DNA from: Ilumatobacteraceae bacterium
Lineage (GTDB): Bacteria; Actinomycetota; Acidimicrobiia; Acidimicrobiales; Ilumatobacteraceae
Reading direction: 5' to 3'
NCBI GenBank assembly: GCA_007122945.1
Contig: SKSP01000251.1
Location: 1-5,808, forward strand
DNA length: 5,808 nt
The number at the start of each line of letters is the position of its first letter. Within the stretch, counting starts at the first letter, position 1. Both the position numbers and the translations under genes were made by a program. The notes under the pieces were generated by a model, which saw nothing but the letters and a program-made list of their open reading frames with translations, was not told the DNA's origin and ran no database searches. Positions 1 to 5,808 of the stretch are shown piece after piece.

Positions 1-146
1 ACGAGCTCGACCTCGACTCGATGGACTTCTTGAACGTCGTCCAGGGCATTCACGACCGCACCGGTGTCGACGTCCCCGAGCGGGACTACCCGCAGCTCGC
101 CACACTCGGCTCGGCGGTCGACTACGTGCTCTCGCGATCCGGCTGA
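1..146 (+). CDS. Acyl carrier protein, C-terminal part (5' end outside window)
   Basis: The frame starting at base 3 reads 47 codons to a TGA at 144-146. It opens with E-L-D-L-D-S-M-D-F-L-N, the acyl carrier protein motif in which the serine (codon 18-20) receives 4'-phosphopantetheine. The rest (helix, then V-D-V-P-E-R-D-Y, then L-A-T-L-G-S-A-V-D-Y-V-L) fits helices II-IV of a stand-alone carrier protein, and the protein ends soon after helix IV as such proteins do. The role would be cytosolic tethering of an acyl or related group as a thioester. About half of a typical 75-90 residue ACP is missing upstream, so the start and operon partners cannot be seen. It is convergent with the regulator gene that follows. 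Which pathway it serves (fatty acid, polyketide or another stand-alone system) cannot be told from this fragment. A PCP of nonribosomal type is less likely, because the usual GG-S core is replaced by DLDSMD. Confidence 0.85.
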   Translation, partial: ELDLDSMDFLNVVQGIHDRTGVDVPERDYPQLATLGSAVDYVLSRSG

Positions 147-147
147 C

Positions 148-163
148 GATCCGTCACCGGATC
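148..163. terminator. Small perfect hairpin between convergent genes, possible bidirectional terminator
   Basis: GATCCG (148-153), TCAC loop, CGGATC (158-163) form a perfect 6-bp stem with a 4-nt loop. It lies inside the 23-bp gap between the ACP stop codon and the stop codon of the convergent regulator gene. Position and symmetry suit a shared terminator for both strands. No T-run follows on either strand, so it is not a canonical intrinsic terminator. In GC-rich actinobacteria, hairpins without U-tracts are often proposed as terminators, but this one is short. Confidence 0.35.
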
Positions 164-169
164 TGCCGA

Positions 170-3085
170 TCACACCAGCTGGTCCAGCTGGATGACCAAC
201 CATCGGGCGCCGTCGATCAGGTCGCGACGCGCCCCGCGGGCGTGGAGAACGCCCCAGCGGTCCGGACCCAGGGCGGTGCGGATCCGCTCCCCCGCCTCGG
301 TCACGCCCGCCTTCTCGACGCCGTAGGTCGGGATCCCCGAGGATTCGAGCATGCCCAGCACCTCGGCGGCGAGTTCGCCGTACTCGGGCCGGACCGACTC
401 GAGCCGGGCCAACAGCGGGACGAGGTTGCGCATCGCGGTCGCCTGATGTGACCGGTCGGCGAGCCCGAGCCAGTGGGTGATCGCCGCACGATGGTCGACG
501 AGCGCACGCTGCGGATCACCCGACCGGGCGCGCGCCGCCGCGATGGAGGTGAGGATGATCCCCTCCGAGAACGGGCTCGGGATCGATCGGACGAGGTCGA
601 GCTGGTCCTCCAGGCGAGCGATGGCAGCGGTCGGGTCGCTCGCGAGGACCAGCTCGGCACGGGCATAGTCGAGGATCGCCCGGGCGGTCGGCGGCACGCC
701 GTCGGACACGTCGTCCGGGGCGCTCCGCAGCTCCGGATCGACGGCGGGCCCCCCGTACGCCTCGACGAGGGCCAGTCCCGACCATCCCATCGGCCAGTAC
801 CAGGCGTCGCCGACGTCGCGAGCGCGTTCGTACAGCGACCGGTAGGCGAGCTGGGCCTCGTGGAGCCGACCGTCGTACAGCGCGGCGTCGGCCAGGATCT
901 CGAGCGCCGGCAGCGCAGCCGCATCGTGCGGTGCCAGCTCGACCGCCGTCCGGGCGAGCGCGACACCACGCCGGGAGTCGCCGCGGTTGACGGCTCGCGA
1001 CGCCGCCGAGGCGAACGCGACAGCCGCATCTCCCGGGTCGTCACCCGGCTCGCCGCCGCTGACGACGAGCCGTTCCGCCCAACCGAACACCTCGTCGTGC
1101 AGTGCGGCCTGGGCGAACCGGTGGAGACCCGCCGACATGGCCAGGGCCCGTGGCCGGTCGTGGACACCGGCCCACTGGTGGGCAGCCCGGATCTCGGCGA
1201 ACATCGCCCCGATCGAGGCTCGTGCGGCCGGTTCGTCGTTCGAGCACAGGCGCTCGTCGGCACGCCGGACGGCCTCGACGCACCAGCGCGCATGGTCCGA
1301 GCGCACCCGCTCGTCGAGTGCCGGCTGGCGCGACGCGAGGTGCTCGCGCACGACGTGGAAGTGGGCGAAGCGGACCGAATCGGTGCCGCGCGACATCGTG
1401 AGCAGTGATCGATCCGCCAGCCGGCGGACGAGTGGTGCGGCGCGACGGCCGAGCACGGCGGCGACATCGTCGACCGTGAACGACCCGGCGAACACGGTCA
1501 GTTCGCGCAGCACGTCGGACTCGTCGTCCGCGAGCCGGCCCACGGACCACTCGATCACGCCCGCGAGGGTCCGATGACGCTCGTCGACGTCGCGCCGGCC
1601 CGTCGACAGCTCGGCCACCCCGTGGGCGAGGCGATCTTCGAGCTCACGGACGGTGCACGTCGCCAGCTGGGCCGCGGCCATCTCGATCGCGAGGGGCAGC
1701 CCGTCGAGCAGCTCGACGATGCGGTCGATCCGATCTCCGTCGATCGCCGGGTCGATCGCGACCCCCGCCGCCTCGGCCCGATCGACGAAGAGGCGCTGAG
1801 CAGGCGCATCGACATCGGCGCGGTCGAGGGGAAGCACTCGGTACACGTGCTCGCCGTCGATCGCGAGCGGCTCCCGACTCGTCACGAGGAGCTGCAACGT
1901 CGAGCCACCGGAGACGATGCTCCCCACGGCGGCGGCGACACCGTCGACGACGTGCTCGGCGTTGTCGAGCACGAGCAACCCCTCGAGAGCCCCCGCCCCT
2001 GCCAGCGACTGCTCGACGTCGGCGTCACGGCGGACGAGTCCGAGCGCACTGACGAGGGCGGCAGCGACGTCGGCGCCCGGGTCGAGGTGGCCGAGCTCGA
2101 CGAACCACACGTCGGCGCCGGGCGCCGCCAACTCCTCGTCCTCGTGCATCAGGTCCTCGTGCATCAGATCGCGGGCGAGACGGGTCTTGCCGACCCCGCC
2201 CGACCCGACGAGCGTCACGACGCGCTCGCGCCCGAGCATCTCGCGAACGGCCGCGATGTCGGCGCCGCGGCCGAGCAGGCTCGACGGACGGGGCGCGGCC
2301 CGGCCGCGAGCACCGCTCCGTCGCGGCGAGTCAGGCACCTCAGGGTGCGACGAGGACGTCGATCCGAGTGCCCGCGCCTCGGCCGCGAGCAGCTCGTCGC
2401 CCGGCGACAGCCCGACGGCGGCGAGCTCGGAACGTGCCCGCTGGGCGGCGCGCGTGGCGTCCAGCGGGCGGCCGGCCGCCACCAGCGCATGGACGAGCAC
2501 GACCCAGGTCGGCTCGTCATCGGGCTCCACGGTCAGTCGCGCCTCCGCCGAGGCGATGGCGGCCGTCGCGTCGCCGCCGAGGACGAGGAGCTGCAAGCGT
2601 CGCACCTCGGTGGCACCGCGCAGCTCGCACAGGCGACGCGACTCCGCGAGTACGGCGGGGACGTGCCCGTGTCCGCTGAACGCGTCGCCGCGCCAGAGCC
2701 GGAGAGCCTCGTCGAGGGCGTGCAGGCACGCGACGGGATCGCCCACAGCGGCGTCCCGCCGGAGCTCGTCGAACCGGTCGGCGTCGAGGTCGCCGGGCTC
2801 GACCGCCAGCCGGTAGCCACCCCGCTCCGAGACGAGCGCGTCGCCCACCGAGCGTCTCAGCCGTGACACGTACGTACGGAGGGTGCTGACCGCCGTGCGG
2901 GGCGGTTCGTCGCCCCAGATCGCGTCGACGAGCACGTCGATCGGAACCGTGCGATTCCGGCGTGCCAGGAGCACGGCGAGCAGACGCTCCTGGTTCTGGC
3001 TGCCGAGCGGCCCGACCTCGCCGCCGACCGCCAGCTCGATCGGTCCGAGCACGCGGTAGCGCACGCACCGATCGTACGCCGCCAC
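170..3085 (-). CDS. AfsR-type SARP transcriptional regulator with NB-ARC-like ATPase and helical-repeat C-terminus
   Basis: Likely a DNA-binding activator of nearby genes, gated by nucleotide binding. Residues are numbered from the in-frame GTG at 3100. An OmpR/PhoB-type winged helix spans about 14-100, with a recognition-helix region T-L-R-T-Y-V-S-R-L-R at 73-82. A bacterial transcriptional activation (BTAD) domain spans about 107-246. A low-complexity linker (247-275) leads to an NB-ARC/STAND-like ATPase with P-loop GSGGVGKT (299-306), Walker B G-L-L-V-L-D-N (374-380), sensor L-L-V-T-S-R-E (404-410) and G-L-P-L-A (467-471). From about 600 the sequence is alpha-helical and TPR-like. Total length, 971-976 residues, is close to Streptomyces AfsR. 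The GTG at 3085 is preferred as start because GGAAGG lies 6 nt upstream; the GTG at 3100 lacks such a site, and a GTG at 3064 sits right before the conserved V-R-Y-R-V-L-G. It is divergent from the TTC38-like gene. Residues 312-321 carry a perfect tandem duplication. No partner Ser/Thr kinase is in view. Confidence 0.93.
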   Translation of the reverse strand: MAAYDRCVRYRVLGPIELAVGGEVGPLGSQNQERLLAVLLARRNRTVPIDVLVDAIWGDEPPRTAVSTLRTYVSRLRRSVGDALVSERGGYRLAVEPGDLDADRFDELRRDAAVGDPVACLHALDEALRLWRGDAFSGHGHVPAVLAESRRLCELRGATEVRRLQLLVLGGDATAAIASAEARLTVEPDDEPTWVVLVHALVAAGRPLDATRAAQRARSELAAVGLSPGDELLAAEARALGSTSSSHPEVPDSPRRSGARGRAAPRPSSLLGRGADIAAVREMLGRERVVTLVGSGGVGKTRLARDLMHEDLMHEDEELAAPGADVWFVELGHLDPGADVAAALVSALGLVRRDADVEQSLAGAGALEGLLVLDNAEHVVDGVAAAVGSIVSGGSTLQLLVTSREPLAIDGEHVYRVLPLDRADVDAPAQRLFVDRAEAAGVAIDPAIDGDRIDRIVELLDGLPLAIEMAAAQLATCTVRELEDRLAHGVAELSTGRRDVDERHRTLAGVIEWSVGRLADDESDVLRELTVFAGSFTVDDVAAVLGRRAAPLVRRLADRSLLTMSRGTDSVRFAHFHVVREHLASRQPALDERVRSDHARWCVEAVRRADERLCSNDEPAARASIGAMFAEIRAAHQWAGVHDRPRALAMSAGLHRFAQAALHDEVFGWAERLVVSGGEPGDDPGDAAVAFASAASRAVNRGDSRRGVALARTAVELAPHDAAALPALEILADAALYDGRLHEAQLAYRSLYERARDVGDAWYWPMGWSGLALVEAYGGPAVDPELRSAPDDVSDGVPPTARAILDYARAELVLASDPTAAIARLEDQLDLVRSIPSPFSEGIILTSIAAARARSGDPQRALVDHRAAITHWLGLADRSHQATAMRNLVPLLARLESVRPEYGELAAEVLGMLESSGIPTYGVEKAGVTEAGERIRTALGPDRWGVLHARGARRDLIDGARWLVIQLDQLV
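2138..2167 (-). repeat. 15-bp exact tandem duplication inside the regulator's ATPase domain
   Basis: The 15-mer GTCCTCGTGCATCAG (+ strand) occurs twice back to back, at 2138-2152 and 2153-2167. Being a multiple of three, it keeps the frame and duplicates L-M-H-E-D in the helix just after the P-loop (residues 312-321). The distance from the P-loop threonine to the next strand (V-W-F-V-E-L) is 25 residues; removing one copy would make it 20. It looks like a recent slippage insertion. Confidence 0.9.
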
Positions 3086-3087
3086 CG

Positions 3088-3178
3088 GGGGCCTTCCCAC
3101 GGGTACTGGCCACGGGTACTGCCCGCGGGGCCTTCCCGCGGGTACTGCCCGCGGGGACTGCCCGCGGGGCTGCGATCG
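3088..3178. repeat. Array of 13-bp tandem repeats in the divergent intergenic region
   Basis: Reading in 13-bp steps from 3088, 3101, 3114, 3127, 3140, 3153 and 3166, six units fit the pattern GGGKACTGCCCGC or its variant GGGGCCTTCCCRC, and the seventh is half degenerate. Units 1-3 also pair with units 4-6 at a 39-bp offset: 37 of 41 positions match between 3088-3128 and 3127-3167, so a three-unit block appears to have been duplicated. Each junction makes the palindrome CCCGCGGG (3122, 3135, 3148, 3161) or a near copy (3096, 3109). The array overlaps the start region of the regulator gene. It could be a multimeric protein-binding array, a hairpin-forming leader of the regulator mRNA, or a slippage-prone microsatellite. 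Its function is unknown. Confidence 0.88.
3092..3097 (-). promoter_or_regulatory. Ribosome binding site that decides the regulator start
   Basis: On the minus strand GGAAGG is followed by CCCCCG and then the GTG at 3085-3083, a good Shine-Dalgarno match with a 6-nt spacer. The same GGAAGG occurs 39 nt further upstream (3131-3136) because it is part of the 13-bp repeat, but no start codon follows that copy at a useful distance. This supports initiation at 3085 rather than 3100 or 3064. The evidence is sequence-only; leaderless initiation at another GTG remains possible. Confidence 0.5.
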
Positions 3179-3206
3179 AGCTGCGATCGAGCTGCGACGT
3201 CACGGT
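3165..3206 (+). promoter_or_regulatory. SARP-type operator (11-bp heptamer direct repeats) and putative promoter of the TTC38-like gene
   Basis: TCGAGCT occurs at 3176-3182 and 3187-3193, each followed by the 4-nt spacer GCGA. A degenerate third copy, CGGGGCT at 3165-3171, is also followed by GCGA. The 7+4 layout with an 11-bp period is the published geometry of SARP sites, and TCGAGNN is the heptamer described for DnrI-type SARPs. In that model the last heptamer lies about 8 bp before the -10. Here CACGGT (3201-3206) starts 7 bp after the last heptamer, but it is a weak -10 (only A2 and T6 match) and no -35 is visible, as expected for an activator-dependent promoter. The site lies between the SARP gene and the TTC38-like gene and points towards the latter. 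The repeat is certain; its role is inferred. Confidence 0.55.
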
Positions 3207-3231
3207 CGGAGGATCGACGCGACGCATCGAC

Positions 3232-3244
3232 GTGGATCATCCAC
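3232..3244. promoter_or_regulatory. 13-bp perfect palindrome upstream of the TTC38-like gene
   Basis: GTGGAT-C-ATCCAC is a perfect inverted repeat of 6 bp arms around one central base. It ends 7 bp before the ribosome binding site of the TTC38-like gene. Just upstream, ATCGACG occurs at 3213-3219 and 3226-3232, again 13 bp apart. The palindrome could be an operator for a dimeric regulator. GATCAT (or GATGAT on the other strand) could also serve as a weak -10 in either direction. With a 1-nt loop it is unlikely to work as an RNA hairpin. Confidence 0.35.
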
Positions 3245-3263
3245 CCGACGAGAGGAGCACCCC

Positions 3264-4625
3264 ATGTCAACCACGCTCACGGACACCGACGAGCACGCCA
3301 ACACCGTGGTCGGCCCACGTGAGGCGATCGAGCGTTACGACACCGCGGTCGATCTGCTCGTGCGCTTCCACCCCGACGTCGTGGACCGGACGACGTCCCT
3401 CGTGCACGACCACCCCGACTTCGCGATGGGCCAGGCGCTCGCCGCCCACCTCCACCTGATGTCGACCGACCCGCGCGACCTCGACGCCGCGACGGAGTAC
3501 GCCCGGGCGCTCGACGCGGCGCCTCGCGGTGAGCGCGAAGACGCGCACGCGGCGGCGATCGCCGCCTGGCTGGACGGCGATTGGCACGGCGCGGCGCGAA
3601 CGCTCGACGATCTGCTCGTGCGCTGGCCCGCCGACGTGCTGGCGCTCGCGATCGGCCACCAGCTCGACTTCTTCACCGGCGATGCCCGCAACCTGCGCGA
3701 CCGCATCGGACGTTCACTCGACGCGATCGACCGTGACCACCCGCACGCCGGGTTCGTCCGCGGCATGCAGGCGTTCGGGCTCGAGGAGAGCGGGAGCTAC
3801 GACCGGGCGCTGGAGGTGGCGACCGAGGCCATCGAACGCAACCGCGACGACGTCTGGGCGATCCACGCGGCGACACACGTGCACGAGATGCGCGGCGACA
3901 CGGATGCCGGCATCCGCTTCCTCGACGAGCGCGTGGACGACTGGGGCTCGGGGAACCTGTTCACCGTCCACAACTGGTGGCACCGCGCCTTGTTCGCACT
4001 CGAGCGCGGCGACCACCGCGAGGTGCTCGACATCCACGACGCGCAGGTGCGTCCCGATCCGGACGAGCCGGTCGCGATCGACCTCGCCGACACGAGTGCC
4101 CTGCTGTGGCGACTCCACCTCGACGAGGTCGACGTCGGCGACCGGGCCGACACCGCGGCCGACGCGTGGGCGAGCGTCCTCGACGGCCAGGCACCGTGGT
4201 ACGTGTTCAACGACGCCCACGCGGTCATGGCGTTCGTCGCCGCCGGCCGGTTCGACGATGCCGCGGACGTCGTCCGGCGCCTGACCGCGAGACTCGCCGA
4301 GGTGGGCGGCGGTACCCGCCGGTCGAACGACATGATGACGTCCGACTCGGGTCTCCCGGCGTGCCGGGCCGTGCTCGCCTTCGGCGAGGCGCGGCACGAC
4401 GACGTGGTCGACGAGTTGTGGCCGCACCGTCGGACGTTCCACCACTTCGGCGGGTCGCACGCCCAGCGCGACGTGCTGGAGCGGACGCTGGTCGAGGCCG
4501 CCGTCCGGGGTGGCCGGCACGAGCTCGCCCGTCGGCTGGTCTCCGAACGACTCGCCGTCCGGCCGTCGGGGCGCTTCGCGCTCGACCGCCGGGAGCGGCT
4601 CGTCAGGGCGGGTACGGCGGTGTGA
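3264..4625 (+). CDS. TTC38-family tetratricopeptide-repeat protein
   Basis: A 453-residue, soluble, almost wholly alpha-helical protein with no signal peptide or membrane segment. It resembles the TTC38 family (tetratricopeptide repeat protein 38; human member about 470 residues), whose biochemical role is not established. Family-like blocks are W-A-I-H-A-A-T-H-V-H-E-M-R-G (198-211), H-N-W-W-H-R-A-L-F-A-L-E-R-G-D (236-250), W-Y-V-F-N-D-A-H-A-V-M-A (312-323) and G-G-S-H-A-Q-R-D-V-L-E-R-T-L (396-409). Helical repeats show as A-x-x-A patterns, e.g. Y-D-R-A-L-E-V-A-T-E-A-I (179-190). L-L-V-R recurs at 31-34 and 117-120, encoded by an identical 16-bp stretch (3351-3366 and 3609-3624). The ATG at 3264 has a strong GAGGAG site (3252-3257) with a 6-nt spacer. 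It is divergent from the SARP gene, behind SARP-like direct repeats, so regulation by that protein is likely. Its 3' end overlaps the PLP enzyme gene by 23 bp. It may be a scaffold or an unrecognised enzyme. Confidence 0.9.
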   Translation: MSTTLTDTDEHANTVVGPREAIERYDTAVDLLVRFHPDVVDRTTSLVHDHPDFAMGQALAAHLHLMSTDPRDLDAATEYARALDAAPRGEREDAHAAAIAAWLDGDWHGAARTLDDLLVRWPADVLALAIGHQLDFFTGDARNLRDRIGRSLDAIDRDHPHAGFVRGMQAFGLEESGSYDRALEVATEAIERNRDDVWAIHAATHVHEMRGDTDAGIRFLDERVDDWGSGNLFTVHNWWHRALFALERGDHREVLDIHDAQVRPDPDEPVAIDLADTSALLWRLHLDEVDVGDRADTAADAWASVLDGQAPWYVFNDAHAVMAFVAAGRFDDAADVVRRLTARLAEVGGGTRRSNDMMTSDSGLPACRAVLAFGEARHDDVVDELWPHRRTFHHFGGSHAQRDVLERTLVEAAVRGGRHELARRLVSERLAVRPSGRFALDRRERLVRAGTAV

Positions 4626-5805
4626 TCGTCTCGACGGTGGCGAGCAGCCGGTCGACGTCGTCGCGCTCGGTGTAGCGCGAGACGCCGGCCCGGACGACGC
4701 CGCCGGAGGACGCGAGGCCGAGCTGGTCGACCACCTCGACGGCGTAGGAGTGCCCCGACCAGACCGCGATCCGCTGGGCGGCGAGCGCGGCGGCCACCTC
4801 GTCGGGGAGGTGGGCGTCGACCGTGAACGCCACCGTCGGGGTCCGATCCGTCATCGTGGCCGGTCCGTGCACGTGGATGCCGGGCATCGACATCAGCCCG
4901 TCGAGCAGCGGGCGGAACATCGTCGCCTCGGCAGTGGCGATGGTGTCGAGGCCTTCGTCGAGCAGGAACCCGGCCGCGGCCGCGACGCCGGCGATCGCCT
5001 CGAAGCTCGGGGTCCCGGTCTCGAAGCGTCGCGGCCCGGTGTCGGCAGCGGGGCGCACCTTGGCGACGGGCAGCTCGTCGAGCAGCGCCGGTTCGACGGC
5101 GAGCACGCCGGCGTGCGGTCCGTACCACTTGTACGGGCTCGTCGCGAGCACGTCGCACCCGATCGCGGCGATGTCGACGGTGCGGTGCGGGACGAGGTGA
5201 ACGGCATCGACGAACACCCGGGCACCGACCGCGTGCGCCGCGGTGACGATCGGCGCCAGGTCCGGGATCGTCCCGATCAGGTTCGAGGCACCGGTCACCG
5301 CGACCCACTTCGTCCGCTCGTCGATCAGGTCGATCACGGCCCCGGGGTCGAGCCGGGCGGTGACGACGTCGAACGGGGCGAGCACGTGCTCGGCGCCCGA
5401 CCGGTCGCAGGCGATCCGCCACGGCCAGACGTTGGCGTCGTGGTCGAGCCGGGTGCCGACCACACGATCGCCCGGCCGGAGCGTCTGCTCGACGGCCCGC
5501 GTGAAGCTGAGCGTCATCGTCGTCATGTTGGCCCCGAAGCACACCCCGGCCGGATCGGCGCCGAGTAGGCGTCCCACCGTCTCCCGGGACCGCTCGAGCA
5601 GCTCGTCGCAGGCGTCGGCGGCGGCGAACGTGCCCCCGGTGTTGGCGTTGTCCCCGCTGCGGGCCCAGTCGGCCATCGCGTCGATCGCGACGTCGACCAT
5701 CTGCGTCCCCGCCGGTCCGTCGAACCGCGCCCACTCACCGGCCGCGCCGTCCAGGCCGGGGAACCGGTGCCGCATCGACGTGACCATCACCGCCGAGTCT
5801 GCCAC
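4603..5805 (-). CDS. Cysteine desulfurase-like class V aminotransferase (VC1184-type) lacking the catalytic cysteine
   Basis: A fold-type I PLP enzyme of about 400 residues, near the usual family length. Numbered from the GTG at 5805: PLP-lysine K226 in S-P-Y-K-W-Y-G-P-H; cofactor-ring histidine H122 in D-H-D-A-N-V-W-P-W; N175 in S-N-L-I-G-T; D200 and H203 in F-V-D-A-V-H-L-V-P-H; substrate-carboxylate arginine R372 in V-R-A-G-V-S-R-Y. The F-E-T-G-T-P-S-F-E block (261-269) and D-G-P-A-G-T-Q near the N-terminus also fit the VC1184-like subfamily. SufS enzymes carry their persulfide cysteine in R-T-G-H-H-C-A; here the matching segment is W-S-G-H-S-Y-A (349-355), with Tyr354 in its place. Sulfur transfer through a cysteine persulfide is therefore unlikely, and the substrate is unknown. 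Starts at 5805 (GTG), 5787 (ATG) and 5775 (ATG) all keep the core; none has a clear Shine-Dalgarno site and the frame is open to the window edge, so the true start could lie outside. Confidence 0.9.
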   Translation of the reverse strand: MADSAVMVTSMRHRFPGLDGAAGEWARFDGPAGTQMVDVAIDAMADWARSGDNANTGGTFAAADACDELLERSRETVGRLLGADPAGVCFGANMTTMTLSFTRAVEQTLRPGDRVVGTRLDHDANVWPWRIACDRSGAEHVLAPFDVVTARLDPGAVIDLIDERTKWVAVTGASNLIGTIPDLAPIVTAAHAVGARVFVDAVHLVPHRTVDIAAIGCDVLATSPYKWYGPHAGVLAVEPALLDELPVAKVRPAADTGPRRFETGTPSFEAIAGVAAAAGFLLDEGLDTIATAEATMFRPLLDGLMSMPGIHVHGPATMTDRTPTVAFTVDAHLPDEVAAALAAQRIAVWSGHSYAVEVVDQLGLASSGGVVRAGVSRYTERDDVDRLLATVETITPPYPP

Positions 5806-5808
5806 CCC

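Noticed and set aside
473..1408. 311-codon open frame on the + strand opposite the regulator C-terminus
   Set aside because: No family motif is present, the composition is Arg/Gly/Asp-biased, and it lies fully antisense to the intact SARP coding frame.
1574..2866. 430-codon open frame on the + strand opposite the regulator gene
   Set aside because: It is antisense to the ATPase and BTAD domains, has no recognisable motif and shows the composition expected from reverse reading of GC-rich codons.
3088..3178. CRISPR array
   Set aside because: The units are only 13 bp, directly adjacent and nearly identical throughout, with no unique spacers of regular length and no cas gene nearby.
2517..3227. 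236-codon minus-strand frame whose translation shows repeated A-V-P-x-x-S-T-R-G-K-A-P segments
   Set aside because: The repeats come from the 13-bp DNA array read in another frame. The remainder is a shadow of the SARP winged-helix and BTAD coding region, where the correct frame has clear domain motifs.
4510..5568. 352-codon + strand frame opposite the PLP enzyme gene
   Set aside because: It is antisense to a gene with all PLP-enzyme active-site motifs in frame, and its own translation has no domain and is biased to Arg, Gly, Asp and Val.
3797..5734. 645-codon open frame on the minus strand crossing the TTC38-like and PLP enzyme genes
   Set aside because: Its translation is Arg/Pro/Ser-rich low-complexity sequence without domains, and it lies out of frame over two well-supported genes. 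It is a by-product of GC-rich codon use.

Overview
This window is strongly GC-rich. All real genes show the G/C-heavy third positions and long antisense shadow frames typical of a high-GC actinomycete. The mix of an AfsR-type SARP regulator, a TTC38-like TPR protein and a Cys-less desulfurase-like enzyme would suit Actinomycetota, possibly an acidimicrobial lineage. That lineage guess is inference; no marker gene is present to settle it.

Layout: (1) Bases 1-146 hold the 3' end of an acyl carrier protein gene on the + strand, including the phosphopantetheine-serine motif. (2) A 23-bp gap with a small perfect hairpin separates it from a convergent minus-strand gene. (3) Bases 170-3085 (minus) encode a large SARP/AfsR-type transcription factor: winged helix, BTAD, NB-ARC-like ATPase and a helical-repeat C-terminus. 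(4) Bases 3086-3263 are a divergent intergenic region with unusual structure: an array of 13-bp units, then an 11-bp direct repeat matching the known SARP heptamer-plus-4-bp-spacer geometry, then a 13-bp palindrome, then a strong ribosome binding site. (5) Bases 3264-4625 (+) encode a TTC38-family TPR protein. (6) Bases 4603-5805 (minus) encode a PLP enzyme of the cysteine-desulfurase-like class V aminotransferases, tail-to-tail and overlapping the TPR gene by 23 bp; its 5' end lies at the window edge.

How they may work together: the most economical reading is that the SARP protein controls the shared intergenic region and switches on the divergent TTC38-like gene, perhaps also itself. The 11-bp TCGAGCT repeats lie about 70-90 bp upstream of the TTC38-like start codon, oriented towards it. 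The carrier protein on one flank and the PLP enzyme on the other hint at an accessory metabolic locus, but nothing in the window proves that they share a pathway. The intergenic repeat region and the function of the TTC38-like protein are the least explained parts.
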